Source of the DNA: Microcoleus sp. FACHB-1515
GTDB lineage: Bacteria; Cyanobacteriota; Cyanobacteriia; Elainellales; Elainellaceae
Assembly: GCF_014696105.1 (NCBI RefSeq)
Contig: NZ_JACJPO010000043.1
Coordinates: forward strand, 1 to 49,445
Direction of reading: 5' to 3'
DNA length: 49,445 bases
Within the stretch, counting starts at the first letter, position 1. Each line of letters starts with the position of its first letter. The position numbers and the translations under genes are program-made. Shown one piece after another: positions 24,607 to 33,843 of the stretch. Below the pieces are notes generated by a model that was not told where the DNA came from, searched no databases, and saw nothing but the letters and a program-made list of their open reading frames with translations.

Positions 24607-25044
24607 ATGGAACGGCGAGCTTTTTTGCAGTGGGTCGGGATTGGTGGATTAGCCAGCTTTTTGCCAGTCGCGATCGCTGCTTGCGATTCCAATTCGTCTA
24701 GCCCGACTGCCGAGGCAGAATCCCCTGCATCAAATCGCGAATTTGAAGCCGTTGGGACAACTGAGCAGCTTCAACAATCCGGAAAGATCGACGTTTCAGT
24801 TGGAAATGAAAAAGCGATCGTGCTGCGTGATCCCGACAGCAATAATTTAGTGGCCGTCAACTTAACCTGTACGCATCGAGGCTGTGAAGTGGCGTGGCAG
24901 GCGAATCAATCCGAATTTGTTTGCCCCTGTCATCAGGCAAAATTCAAGGCCAATGGTGAAGTCGTTGAAGGTCCTGCTGAACAACCGCTAACGACCTATG
25001 CAGTGAAAACCGAAGGCAATTCAATCTTGATTCAAAAAGGCTAA
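24607..25044 (+). CDS. Rieske [2Fe-2S] protein with twin-arginine and lipobox-like signal
   Basis: A 145-residue Rieske-fold protein. The cluster ligands are visible as CTHRGC and CPCHQAKF, the two Cys-x-His boxes, followed by GPAEQPLTTY. The N-terminus MERRAFLQWVGIGG is a good twin-arginine signal, and VAIAAC looks like a lipobox, so export as a folded, lipid-anchored protein is likely. It is shorter than the cytochrome b6f Rieske protein PetC1 and lacks its membrane-anchor length; the PetC3 type, reported in the plasma membrane of other cyanobacteria, is the closest guess. ATG 24607 is preceded by CGGAGAAC. The alternative upstream frame to 24424 would bury the signal. Confidence 0.85.
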   Translation: MERRAFLQWVGIGGLASFLPVAIAACDSNSSSPTAEAESPASNREFEAVGTTEQLQQSGKIDVSVGNEKAIVLRDPDSNNLVAVNLTCTHRGCEVAWQANQSEFVCPCHQAKFKANGEVVEGPAEQPLTTYAVKTEGNSILIQKG

Positions 25045-25173
25045 ATTGCTCGTCTTTTGAGTGAAAATCAATCATTTTTGATGCAGTTGCTTGATTATTT
25101 GCTAAACTCTACCGCAGTGTTTCATGCCACAAGTTGAACTGTGTGCGATCGACGAGGAGGTTGACGAATTCGC

Positions 25174-26046
25174 ATGAACTGGATGAAGCAATTACGGCGG
25201 CGATTTTTGCGATCGCAATCCGCTCGTCGATCGCCTTCGCGCCAATTGAATTTAGTCGAAAGAAATCGGATTCGACTCGGTAAGCTGCTGCTGCTCGCCG
25301 CGATCGGACTAACCATTCTTGTTGTGCTTGAACTGCGGCAGGAGATGGTCAAGGCGATCGAGCCAGCGGTGAATGAACAACCTGCGATCGAACGGCCTGC
25401 GATCGAACAGCCGATTCGCTTGCCCGAAGCGCCCAGCAGTACGGCCACGCCAACCGCAACCGCCCGTGCTGGAGAAACGATCGCCATCAGCACCGATCCC
25501 AATGCCACTCGCCCACAGCAAATCGCCCAAATTAACCCTAGCCAAATCGCTGCAAATCAGTGGGCAGGTTCGTCGTTTCCGGTCGAAAGCTTTCAGGCAT
25601 ACACTTCACCGTTTGGCTACCGTCGATCGGCAACGGGCGGCTACGGACGCGAGTTTCACTATGGCCTCGATTTGGCTGCACCGATGGGCAGCTACATCCG
25701 CAACTGGTGGGCAGGCACGGTCGTCGAAGTTTCAGACAACAGCAATTGCGGAACATCTGTTGTCGTTGAATCCGGCCACTGGCTGCACATCTACTGTCAC
25801 ATGCAGGGACATGTCGAAACCGTGAACGGTCAACTCACCATGCTCGATCGATCGGGCGGCGTCCAGATTGCCCAAGGTCAGCAGGTCGCAGCCGGAACGC
25901 GCATCGGTCGGGTTGGCATGACCGGACGCACCACAGGCCCACACCTGCACTGGGGCTTGAAATATGACGGCAACTGGGTTAATCCGGCCTTGGTCTTGCG
26001 AGCAATGTATGCAGGTCAGCAGGCAACCGCTGCGAATCCGCAGTAG
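25174..26046 (+). CDS. M23 (LytM) family metallopeptidase, membrane-anchored
   Basis: A 290-residue protein with a very basic N-terminus, one membrane helix (about 34-52, KLLLLAAIGLTILVVLEL), a Pro/Glu-rich linker carrying short repeats (AIEPAVNEQPAIERPAIEQP), and an M23 domain from about 130. Zinc ligands are in HYGLDLAAP and HLHWGLKY, with YCHMQGHV also present. Such enzymes cut peptidoglycan crosslinks or activate amidases at division. The periplasmic location follows from the helix. GAGGAGG precedes the ATG by about 12 bases. The gene ends at a strong bidirectional terminator. Confidence 0.9.
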   Translation: MNWMKQLRRRFLRSQSARRSPSRQLNLVERNRIRLGKLLLLAAIGLTILVVLELRQEMVKAIEPAVNEQPAIERPAIEQPIRLPEAPSSTATPTATARAGETIAISTDPNATRPQQIAQINPSQIAANQWAGSSFPVESFQAYTSPFGYRRSATGGYGREFHYGLDLAAPMGSYIRNWWAGTVVEVSDNSNCGTSVVVESGHWLHIYCHMQGHVETVNGQLTMLDRSGGVQIAQGQQVAAGTRIGRVGMTGRTTGPHLHWGLKYDGNWVNPALVLRAMYAGQQATAANPQ

Positions 26047-26084
26047 GGGCTAGTCGCATTCTTTCAAGCAATCTTTTTTAAACA

Positions 26085-26120
26085 AAAAGCCCTCACTGCC
26101 AATCGGCAGTGAGGGCTTTT
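26085..26120. terminator. bidirectional intrinsic terminator
   Basis: AAAAGCCCTCACTGCC and GGCAGTGAGGGCTTTT form a perfect 16-base-pair stem around a 4-base loop. A-rich bases precede it and T-rich bases follow, so it can end transcription from both the M23 peptidase gene (+) and the processing-protease gene (-), whose ends converge here. Confidence 0.93.
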
Positions 26121-26142
26121 CGCGGGAGAACGATCGCTCTTG

Positions 26143-27495
26143 CTACTGAGGAAGCGAATTCAAGCTCTGCACTTGGTTGGCATCTGCTGGTATCTGCTCT
26201 GAGACGCGAGAAGTTGTCGATCGATTTGCGGCGATCGCCGTTCGCAGCGCTGTCACCGCTCCAACATACTGCGGATCAGCCGTTGTACCGATTTGATCTT
26301 GGTGACTGACGAGCTGCTGACGCTGTGCATCGGTGAGCGCGATTTCCACATCTGGCGAGATCCCGCGATGGCTAATATCGCTGCCGTTCGGAGTGTAGTA
26401 GTGTTCAATCGTCACGGCCAAACCTGACCCGTCCGAGAGCGGATGGACGGACTGCACAAGCGCTTTGCCAAATGTCGTTGTGCCTACGATCGTCGCCCGA
26501 CCGTTATCCTTCAGCGCACCTGTCAAAATTTCGCTAGAACTGGCCGAACTGCCGTCCACCAGCACGGTCAGCGGTAAATCTGTGATCGCCGTATGATCAG
26601 CGGTCATTTCGTTGGATGCACCGTTGCGATTGACTCGCCGGACGATCGCGCCATTATCCAGCCACAAGCGCGAAATTTCGATGCTGGCACTCAGCAGACC
26701 GCCTGGATTGCCGCGCAGATCCAGCACGAAGCCATCCACGTTTTGCTGTTCGAGGTCTTCGATCGCCTGACGCATCTGTTCGGCAGCGTGGTCGCTAAAC
26801 TCACTGAGGCGAATGTAGCCGACTCGCGTGTTGCCTTCTTGATTGAGCGTATAGCGGACAGTTGGCAGCTCAATTCGAGCGCGAACCAGTGAGAGATCGA
26901 AGCTGCTGCTGTCGCGATCGATCCGCAGCGTAATATCCGTTCCGGCTTCACCGCGAATCAGGCTCGATGCTTCTTCGACGCTCATGCCCTGCGTCGATCG
27001 CCCATCGATCGCGAGGATGCGATCGCCGACACGAATTCCCGCCGCCGCAGCGGGCGAATTGGGAATCGGCTCGACAACCGTGAGATTTCCGGTTTCCTCT
27101 TCGGCCTGAAGGCGAATGCCCACGCCCGACAGTTCACCTCGCGTTTGCCGCGTCAAAGCGTCGTACTGCTGCGGATCCATGAAGCGCGTGTAAGGATCGT
27201 CCAAGCGTTCCAAGGCGGCTCGCAAAGCGTCGTAGGCTTCTTCTTGTGAACTGTAGTTGCGATCGAGCAGTTCTTGACGGACTGCTTGCCAGTCAACTTG
27301 GTTGAACGTGGTATCCACATATTCGCGGTTCACGATTTGCCAGGCTTCATCCAGGACGGCTTTGGGACTGTCTTGCAGTTCGGCGCGGGCAGAATGACTA
27401 AAGGTCGGCGTGAGCAAAGAAATTGCGGCAGTCGTCGCGATCGCGCCGCTGAACAAAGCGGCTTGCAGCAGATGAGAAAGGTTGGGTCGTGTCAT
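26143..27495 (-). CDS. C-terminal processing peptidase (S41, PDZ domain)
   Basis: A 450-residue exported protease of the Ctp/S41A family. A signal peptide (MTRPNLSHLLQAALFSGAIA, cleavage near SARA) is followed by an N-terminal helical region, a PDZ domain (GVGIRL through VGDRILAIDG) and the catalytic domain with the Ser of DGSSASSSEI and the Lys of TTFGKALVQS, the Ser-Lys dyad. Cyanobacterial members include CtpA, which trims the D1 protein of photosystem II, and CtpB and CtpC. Which paralogue this is cannot be settled here. ATG 27495 was chosen because the signal peptide begins there; an ATG 23 codons upstream (27564) would add a non-signal stretch. Confidence 0.9.
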   Translation of the reverse strand: MTRPNLSHLLQAALFSGAIATTAAISLLTPTFSHSARAELQDSPKAVLDEAWQIVNREYVDTTFNQVDWQAVRQELLDRNYSSQEEAYDALRAALERLDDPYTRFMDPQQYDALTRQTRGELSGVGIRLQAEEETGNLTVVEPIPNSPAAAAGIRVGDRILAIDGRSTQGMSVEEASSLIRGEAGTDITLRIDRDSSSFDLSLVRARIELPTVRYTLNQEGNTRVGYIRLSEFSDHAAEQMRQAIEDLEQQNVDGFVLDLRGNPGGLLSASIEISRLWLDNGAIVRRVNRNGASNEMTADHTAITDLPLTVLVDGSSASSSEILTGALKDNGRATIVGTTTFGKALVQSVHPLSDGSGLAVTIEHYYTPNGSDISHRGISPDVEIALTDAQRQQLVSHQDQIGTTADPQYVGAVTALRTAIAANRSTTSRVSEQIPADANQVQSLNSLPQ

Positions 27496-28134
27496 GAAGC
27501 TAATGACTACAAAGAAGGGTTGATGGGCGGATGAAGTGAGGTGACGAATCGAAACAGAGAACACTCAGCAAGCTTAGCAATGAAGGCGGCTGAAAGCGTC
27601 ACTAGTATGACCGCTTGCACCCGAAAATTTAAAGCATCTGAATTAAAGCTTCAAACTCGTCAAACTGTCCGAAGCAAAGCAGGTTCATTGTGCCAGTTTT
27701 ATTCAGCGTGATGTCAATGCGATGACAAATCAAAGCGGTCAACTGAGCGCTTCACTCCAGCAAAATAAGCAGGATTCGAGCGGGATGCTCCCCGAAACTC
27801 TTGCTAATCTAACGCCGTTTGATCCTGGCGATCGAAAACTAGCGCACAAAATTTAAGGAAGTTTGAACAATGAGATCGAAAAATGCCGAATCTTAGCGCT
27901 CCCATCGAGAATTGATTGCCATTTATCCAGCTTTACGGCAAGGCGATCGATGATTCCGATTGATTTTGTCGAAAGTCAGAAAGCGAACGGTGGAGAATCG
28001 CTGCGATCGCTCGAAATTCTGCCTTGAGAGAGTGAAGCTTCTGTGCGGCTTGATCCACACTGCGTAGTAGCAATGTGTCACAATGTAAGCGGTTTTGACA
28101 AAGTAAGTAAAGAAATTTGAAGTGGGCGTGAGTC
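27496..28134. other. divergent intergenic region upstream of ndhF
   Basis: About 640 bases between the processing-protease gene and ndhF, read in opposite directions. No coding frame is supported. A TTGACA hexamer lies at 28095-28100 just before ndhF, but no matching -10 element sits at the usual distance. A near-palindromic GTGTCAC word occurs around 28073. I see no hairpin terminator. Confidence 0.4.
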
Positions 28135-30234
28135 ATGGAATCACTGTACCAGTACGCCTGGATCATCCCCGTTCTGCCACTGGCAGGGGCGATGTTGTTG
28201 GGCGTGGGCTTAATTTCATTTGGTAAAACCACAAATCAGCTTCGACGGGCAAGCTCTACCTTCATCGTGTCCATCATGGGCGCAACGATGACGTTTGCGT
28301 TTGCGTTGCTTTGGAGTCAGATTCAAGGTCACGAGTCTTACACCCGAATGCTCGACTGGGCAGCGGCAGGAGATTTTCACCTCAGCATGGGCTACACGAT
28401 CGATCACCTCACTTCGCTGATGCTGGTGATTGTGACAACCGTAGCTTTCCTGGTGATGATCTACACCGACGGCTACATGGCTCATGACCCTGGTTATGTT
28501 CGGTTTTATGCGTATCTGAGTTTATTTAGCTCCTCAATGCTGGGGCTTGTCGTCAGTCCTAATTTGGTGCAGATCTACATCTTTTGGGAACTGGTCGGGA
28601 TGTGTTCCTATCTGCTGATCGGCTTTTGGTACGATCGCAAGGCCGCAGCCGATGCCTGCCAAAAGGCGTTCGTGACCAACCGAGTCGGCGACTTCGGTTT
28701 GCTGCTCGGCATCCTTGCCCTGTATTGGGCGACGGGAAGCTTTGAATTTAACGAGATTGGCGATCGCCTCCAAGAACTCGTTCAATCTGGAGCGCTGAGC
28801 GGCGGACTTGCTGCCCTGTTCGCGATTCTCGTCTTCCTGGGTCCCGTCGCAAAATCAGCACAATTTCCCCTCCACGTCTGGCTTCCAGACGCGATGGAAG
28901 GCCCCACGCCGATCTCGGCTCTGATTCACGCGGCGACGATGGTGGCGGCGGGCGTTTTCCTGATTGCGCGGATGTTCCCCGTCTTTGAGGGACTGCCAAC
29001 CGCGATGAATGTGATCGCTTGGACTGGGGCGTTTACGGCGTTTTTGGGAGCATCGATCGCCATTACGCAAAACGACATCAAAAAAGGCTTGGCCTACTCC
29101 ACGATGTCTCAGTTGGGCTACATGGTGATGGGCATGGGCGTCGGCGCATACAGCGCAGGCATGTTCCACCTGATGACGCACGCCTACTTCAAGGCGATGC
29201 TGTTTTTGGGTTCTGGCTCGGTCATTCACGGCATGGAAGCGGTTGTCGGTCACGATCCTGTCTTTGCACAGGATATGCGCTTGATGGGCGGCTTGCGGAA
29301 GTATATGCCGATCACGGCAATCACCTTTTTGATTGGTACGCTGGCAATTTCGGGGATTCCTCCCTTTGCGGGCTTCTGGTCAAAAGATGAAATTTTGGGC
29401 GCGACGTTTGAAGAAAATCCGGCATTGTGGGCGATCGGCTGGCTAACGGCGGGGATCACCGCCTTCTATATGTTCCGGATGTACTTCAGCACGTTTGAAG
29501 GCACATTTCGCGGCAAGAACGACAGCATCAAAGACAAGCTCAAGAACGAACAGCTTCAGCGCATGGGATTGGCTTTTGGTCCCGGTGCAATGAATCCGCA
29601 AGAGCTAACGGCAGAACTGCCGCAAGAAGCGCACGACCACGAAGCCCACGAAGGCCACCACAGCGACGAGCCGCACGAATCGCCCCTCGCGATGACGCTG
29701 CCGCTGATGCTGCTGGCCGTTCCCTCGATCTTGATTGGCTTGGTCGGAACGCCGTTCGCCAACTACTTTGAGGAATTTTTGCATCGTCCGGAAGCAGGCG
29801 CGATCGCATCCCACGTTTCCGAACTGGAAATTCCCTCGACCGAATTCAACTGGACGGAATTCCTGGTCATGGGCGGAAGCTCAGTCGGGATCGCCCTGAT
29901 TGGGATCACGCTGGCCTCCTTGTTCTACCTGCGGCACAAGATCGATCCCGGTGCGATCGCTCACCGGATCGAGCCGCTGTATCGCCTTTCGCTCAACAAG
30001 TGGTATATCGATGACATCTACAATCGTGTCTTCGTTCAAGGCAGTCGCCGCTTGGCGCGTCAAGTTCTTGAAGTGGACGTGCGGATCGTGGATGGCGTTG
30101 TCAACCTGGCGGGTTTTGTTACGCTGGTTTCGGGCGAAGGTTTGAAATACCTGGAAAATGGCCGAGTCCAGTTCTACGCGCTGATCGTGTTTGGCGCAGT
30201 GCTTGGCTTAGTGCTGGTTTCAGGGATTACCTAG
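28135..30234 (+). CDS. ndhF: NAD(P)H-quinone oxidoreductase subunit 5 (NdhF1 type)
   Basis: A 699-residue polytopic membrane protein, the NuoL-like antiporter subunit of photosynthetic NDH-1, which takes part in respiration and cyclic electron flow around photosystem I. It shows the expected blocks: MIYTDGYMAHDPGYVRFYAYLSL as its early helix, FWELVGMCSYLLIGFWYDRK, KSAQFPLHVWLPDAMEGPTP and MSQLGYMVMGMG. The opening MESLYQYAWIIPVLPL and adjacent ndhD fit the NdhF1 form and not the CO2-uptake NdhF3 or F4. A cytosolic loop near 499-517 is rich in His, Asp and Glu (EAHDHEAHEGHHSDEPHE). ndhD follows after 126 bases, with a hairpin between the genes. Confidence 0.95.
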   Translation: MESLYQYAWIIPVLPLAGAMLLGVGLISFGKTTNQLRRASSTFIVSIMGATMTFAFALLWSQIQGHESYTRMLDWAAAGDFHLSMGYTIDHLTSLMLVIVTTVAFLVMIYTDGYMAHDPGYVRFYAYLSLFSSSMLGLVVSPNLVQIYIFWELVGMCSYLLIGFWYDRKAAADACQKAFVTNRVGDFGLLLGILALYWATGSFEFNEIGDRLQELVQSGALSGGLAALFAILVFLGPVAKSAQFPLHVWLPDAMEGPTPISALIHAATMVAAGVFLIARMFPVFEGLPTAMNVIAWTGAFTAFLGASIAITQNDIKKGLAYSTMSQLGYMVMGMGVGAYSAGMFHLMTHAYFKAMLFLGSGSVIHGMEAVVGHDPVFAQDMRLMGGLRKYMPITAITFLIGTLAISGIPPFAGFWSKDEILGATFEENPALWAIGWLTAGITAFYMFRMYFSTFEGTFRGKNDSIKDKLKNEQLQRMGLAFGPGAMNPQELTAELPQEAHDHEAHEGHHSDEPHESPLAMTLPLMLLAVPSILIGLVGTPFANYFEEFLHRPEAGAIASHVSELEIPSTEFNWTEFLVMGGSSVGIALIGITLASLFYLRHKIDPGAIAHRIEPLYRLSLNKWYIDDIYNRVFVQGSRRLARQVLEVDVRIVDGVVNLAGFVTLVSGEGLKYLENGRVQFYALIVFGAVLGLVLVSGIT

Positions 30235-30253
30235 ATTCTGTTGATTTTCTGAA

Positions 30254-30318
30254 GAAAAACCTCTTGCTCACCTGGAAACGGTTCGATCGAATCAGCCAGA
30301 AATGGCGAGAGGTTTTTC
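30254..30318 (+). terminator. terminator-like hairpin between ndhF and ndhD
   Basis: GAAAAACCTCTTGC at 30254-30267 pairs with GCGAGAGGTTTTTC at 30305-30318: 14 positions, one of them a G-T wobble, around a 37-base loop. The second arm carries five T. It follows ndhF by 19 bases and precedes the ndhD start, so it may reduce read-through or protect the ndhF message end. Confidence 0.75.
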
Positions 30319-30360
30319 CTTTGACCGATGACCCAATCGATCGCACAACCGAAATTGAAT

Positions 30361-31953
30361 ATGGATATAAACAACTTTCCTTGGCTGACTACGATTATCC
30401 TGCTGCCGATCGCAGCTTCGCTCGTCGTTCCCTTCCTTCCTGACAAAGACGGCAAAACCGTCCGCTGGTTTGCCCTCAGCGTCGGTCTGATTGATTTTGC
30501 TTTAATTTCCTACGCTTTCTACACCCAGTACGACTTCTCGAATCCGGGAATGCAGCTTGTCGAGCGCTATACCTGGGTGGAATCGCTCGATTTGAACTGG
30601 TCAGTTGGCGCAGATGGCCTCTCAATGCCGCTGATTATCCTCACCGGATTTATCACGACGCTGGCGATGCTGGCTTCTTGGCCTGTAACGCTGAAGCCAA
30701 AACTCTTCTACTTTTTAATGCTGGCGATGTACGGCGGACAGATCGGCGTGTTTGCCGTGCAGGATATGCTCTTGTTCTTCCTGTTTTGGGAACTGGAACT
30801 GATCCCGGTTTATCTGCTGCTGTCAATTTGGGGTGGAAAAAAGCGGCTGTATGCGGCCACGAAGTTCATTCTTTACACGGCGGGCGGTTCGCTGTTCATC
30901 TTGATCGGCGCGTTGGCGATGGCATTCTATGGCGATACGGTCACGTTTGATATGCGATCGCTCATCGCCAAAGACTACGCCCTCAACTTCCAGCTTTGGA
31001 TTTACGCCGCCTTCTTGATCGCCTATGCCGTCAAACTGCCGATCTTCCCGCTCCACACTTGGCTTCCCGACGCGCACGGCGAGGCGACCGCACCCGTTCA
31101 CATGTTGCTGGCTGGAATTCTGCTGAAGATGGGCGGCTATGCGCTGATTCGGATGAACGTCGAGATGCTGCCGGATGCTCACGTTTACTTTGCCCCGATT
31201 CTGCTGATTCTGGGAATCGTCAACATCATCTATGCAGCTCTGACTTCTTTCGCCCAGCGCAACCTGAAGCGGAAGATCGCCTACTCCTCGATTTCGCACA
31301 TGGGCTTCGTGCTGATTGGGATCGCTTCGTTCACGGATCTCGGTCTCAGCGGTGCGATGCTGCAAATGATTTCGCACGGATTAATCGGAGCAAGCTTGTT
31401 CTTCCTAGTGGGCGCGACCTACGATCGCACCCACACCCTGATCCTCGACGAAATGGGCGGCGTTGGAAAGCAGATGCCCAAGATCTTCGCGATGTTCACC
31501 ACTTGCTCCCTCGCCTCCCTCGCGCTTCCCGGCATGAGCGGCTTTGTGGCAGAACTGATGGTCTTCGTTGGCTTCTCGAATAGCGAAGCTTACAGCCAAA
31601 CCTTCAAGATCATTGTCGTTTTCCTGGCCGCAGTCGGTGTGATTCTAACGCCGATCTATCTCCTGTCAATGCTGCGCGAAATCTTCTACGGGCCAGAAAA
31701 CAAAGAACTCACCTCGCATGAAAAGCTAATCGATGCCGAACCGCGTGAAGTGTTCATCATCGCCTGTTTGCTAATTCCGATCGTCGGCATCGGTTTCTAT
31801 CCGAAGATGATCACGCAAATCTACGACTCGAAGACTTTGGAAATAACGGCTCGTCTGCAAGACGCTTTGCCGACGCTAGCTGAAAAACGAATCGATGCTG
31901 AACCAATGGCAACGATTCCGCTGACGGCTCCGGCGATCGAATCTAGCCGTTAA
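30361..31953 (+). CDS. ndhD: NAD(P)H-quinone oxidoreductase subunit 4 (NdhD1 type)
   Basis: A 530-residue membrane subunit, homologous to NuoM, that forms one of the proton-pumping channels of NDH-1. Landmarks are [65 protein letters not shown] and [15 protein letters not shown] chose ATG 30361 because homologues begin at the equivalent of [16 protein letters not shown]; a frame start at 30328 adds eleven residues with no ribosome site. It is paired with ndhF. A hairpin separates them, so ndhD may have its own promoter or rely on read-through. A rho-independent terminator follows the stop. Confidence 0.94.
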   Translation: MDINNFPWLTTIILLPIAASLVVPFLPDKDGKTVRWFALSVGLIDFALISYAFYTQYDFSNPGMQLVERYTWVESLDLNWSVGADGLSMPLIILTGFITTLAMLASWPVTLKPKLFYFLMLAMYGGQIGVFAVQDMLLFFLFWELELIPVYLLLSIWGGKKRLYAATKFILYTAGGSLFILIGALAMAFYGDTVTFDMRSLIAKDYALNFQLWIYAAFLIAYAVKLPIFPLHTWLPDAHGEATAPVHMLLAGILLKMGGYALIRMNVEMLPDAHVYFAPILLILGIVNIIYAALTSFAQRNLKRKIAYSSISHMGFVLIGIASFTDLGLSGAMLQMISHGLIGASLFFLVGATYDRTHTLILDEMGGVGKQMPKIFAMFTTCSLASLALPGMSGFVAELMVFVGFSNSEAYSQTFKIIVVFLAAVGVILTPIYLLSMLREIFYGPENKELTSHEKLIDAEPREVFIIACLLIPIVGIGFYPKMITQIYDSKTLEITARLQDALPTLAEKRIDAEPMATIPLTAPAIESSR

Positions 31954-31976
31954 TTTCAACTTAAATCAACCTCCTC

Positions 31977-32004
31977 AAGGGCGGCCTCCGGGTCGTCCTT
32001 TTTA
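31977..32004 (+). terminator. intrinsic terminator after ndhD
   Basis: AAGGGCGGCC pairs with GGTCGTCCTT through about ten positions, two of them G-T, around a four-base TCCG loop, and is followed by a run of T ending at 32004. It lies 24 bases after the ndhD stop. Confidence 0.85.
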
Positions 32005-32093
32005 CTGTTGAAATCCTTACTGGAGGGCTGGAACTTTCTTTGCACCTACCGCGTTAAATACTTCAAGTAGCACCTAAGAAAGGGTAGTGGTGT

Positions 32094-32498
32094 ATGCGTT
32101 TGCGCCATGAATATGTATGGATTGCGATTGGTTCGCTTATTGCAATATGTGTTGCTTGGGGCTGGTTTATCAGTCGATCGCAATACTTGAACTTAACAAA
32201 TGACGGAACAACAACTGATTCTTTAGGAACAACGTTGAACGTAGAGGCAGAACAACAATTTTTTGCTGCATACCAACGCGGGAAGCCGGGGCAGTGGCAA
32301 CATATACAGACGACTATTGAAGGTGATCCTGTAACTCGGCAATTGTCTTATTTTGGTAGCGGCACAACTTATCAAATGGTGGTTGATGCTCGCCACGATC
32401 AGTTCGGTTCGGGGCGTATTGAACGATATACGTGTCAGAGGTTATTCATGTTGAATGGACGGTTAGCGTTTGATGAATGCACTAAAGAATCTGGCTGA
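32094..32498 (+). CDS. small membrane-anchored protein of unknown function
   Basis: A 134-residue protein with one N-terminal membrane helix (YVWIAIGSLIAICVAWGWFI, about 7-26) and a soluble remainder that I do not recognise. It has no clear motif; the soluble part contains RLSYFGSGTTYQMVVDARHD-like beta-rich sequence and two cysteines near the end. Its codon use and AT content differ from the flanking ndhD and deacetylase genes, and HIP1 sites are almost absent, which may indicate recent acquisition or relaxed selection. It stands alone between terminator and convergent neighbour. Confidence 0.65.
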   Translation: MRLRHEYVWIAIGSLIAICVAWGWFISRSQYLNLTNDGTTTDSLGTTLNVEAEQQFFAAYQRGKPGQWQHIQTTIEGDPVTRQLSYFGSGTTYQMVVDARHDQFGSGRIERYTCQRLFMLNGRLAFDECTKESG

Positions 32499-32537
32499 CA
32501 CCATCCTCGATCGCCCCTCCCCCCATCAATCAAACGG

Positions 32538-33461
32538 CTACTCAAGGCAAGCTTCGATCGTCGCGCTAATCGATCGCGCCAAATCGTCATACTCATATCC
32601 GCCTTCTAGCCCGAACACAATCCGCCTGGTCAACTTCAGGCAGTAGCGCGTAAACCTGCCGAAATCTTCCGGCTCTAAATTGATTTGCGCCAAGGGATCG
32701 CCCGTCGTCGCGTCGTATCCAGCACTGACAATCAGCAAATCGGGCTGGAACTCCTCGAAAAAGGGAATTACTTTTTGCTCAAATAGCGGCTCGTAGTCGG
32801 CGATCGAACTACCTGCCCGCATCGGCAAATTCAAAACGTTCTCAAACTTGCCGCGCTCATCTGCTCGCCCTGTGCCCGGATAGTGCGGCGACTGGTGCAG
32901 CGAACAAAAGCGAATCTGCGGATTGTCCTCGACGCAAGCCTGCGTGCCGTTGCCGTGATGTACATCCCAGTCGAGAATGCCAACCCGCTCGATCCCCGGC
33001 TGCTTCAAAGCGTAATGGGCTGCGATCGCTGCATTTGAGAAGATGCAAAAGCCCATGCCGATTTCGCGAACCGCGTGATGTCCGGGCGGGCGTGAGAGGA
33101 CAAAGGCGGGATTGTTGGTTTTCAGGACGCGATCGATCGCATCCAGCCACGCATTGACTGCCAACAGCGCTACATCAAAACTGCGGGGCGAAACGTAAGT
33201 ATCGGCATCAATCTGGCCGCCACCGCTATTTGCCAACCGTTCAACCGCCACAACGTAGGACTGAGGGTGAATGGCAAACAATGCTTCGGTTAGTCGTCGA
33301 TCGTCCAGTGCAGCAGGTTTGGGCGTTTGCCAGTCGAGGCGATCGCTCCAGGGAGCAGACCGCAGCGCTGCCGCCACTGACCGCAAGCGACCGGGATTTT
33401 CCGGGTGATAGCCTTTGCAGTCGTGGTCAAGGAATTCGTCAGAGTAGAAAACTGGAAACAT
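32538..33461 (-). CDS. histone deacetylase-like (class II) acetylpolyamine/protein deacetylase
   Basis: A 307-residue zinc hydrolase of the HDAC/AcuC superfamily. The metal ligands are in LDWDVHHGNGTQ (Asp and His) and SAGYDATTGDPLA (Asp); the catalytic histidine pair is in SRPPGHHA, and the closing LEGGYEYDDLA provides the substrate glycine motif. Bacterial relatives deacetylate polyamines or proteins. The N-terminus FYSDEFLDHDCKGYHPENP is typical of class II. Start ATG 33461. It is convergent with the small membrane-protein gene and I see no operon partner. Confidence 0.92.
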   Translation of the reverse strand: MFPVFYSDEFLDHDCKGYHPENPGRLRSVAAALRSAPWSDRLDWQTPKPAALDDRRLTEALFAIHPQSYVVAVERLANSGGGQIDADTYVSPRSFDVALLAVNAWLDAIDRVLKTNNPAFVLSRPPGHHAVREIGMGFCIFSNAAIAAHYALKQPGIERVGILDWDVHHGNGTQACVEDNPQIRFCSLHQSPHYPGTGRADERGKFENVLNLPMRAGSSIADYEPLFEQKVIPFFEEFQPDLLIVSAGYDATTGDPLAQINLEPEDFGRFTRYCLKLTRRIVFGLEGGYEYDDLARSISATIEACLE

Positions 33462-33843
33462 GGAATCGATCGAGATGGGCTTAGCGCCAGCCTAGCGCAA
33501 GCGGGTGAGGTCGAGCATCCCAAAAATCCGGCAGGGGGCAATCGAGATCGTCGCGCCAGTAAAGATTTATCGCTGCTTTGAATTTGAAGGATTTTTCCAT
33601 GAATTGACTTGCGTTTTGGCACGTCAATCCGCAGAATTGCTGGAATGGGTGAACTACTGCGAGTTCACCGCGTCATCCGATAAAGCAGTTTTGCGCGGCC
33701 ATCAGCCATTTTTTAGGTAAATACCAGCAATCTCGCGCATTTTAGAGATAGTACGGATATATTAAACTGGTTTATGTATCGAATATAACTTCGATCGCCG
33801 TTTGCTTCCTGAATTGTTTCCTGAATCGTCTCCCGAAAATCCA
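33462..33843. other. intergenic region
   Basis: About 380 bases between the deacetylase start and the small acidic protein. A frame from a GTG at 33505 has no family resemblance and is not called. The second half is AT-rich and could contain promoters. I see no repeat or hairpin of note. Confidence 0.4.

Noticed and set aside
33505-33720. 71-residue frame between the deacetylase and the small acidic protein
   Set aside because: GTG start without a ribosome site and no recognisable sequence pattern.
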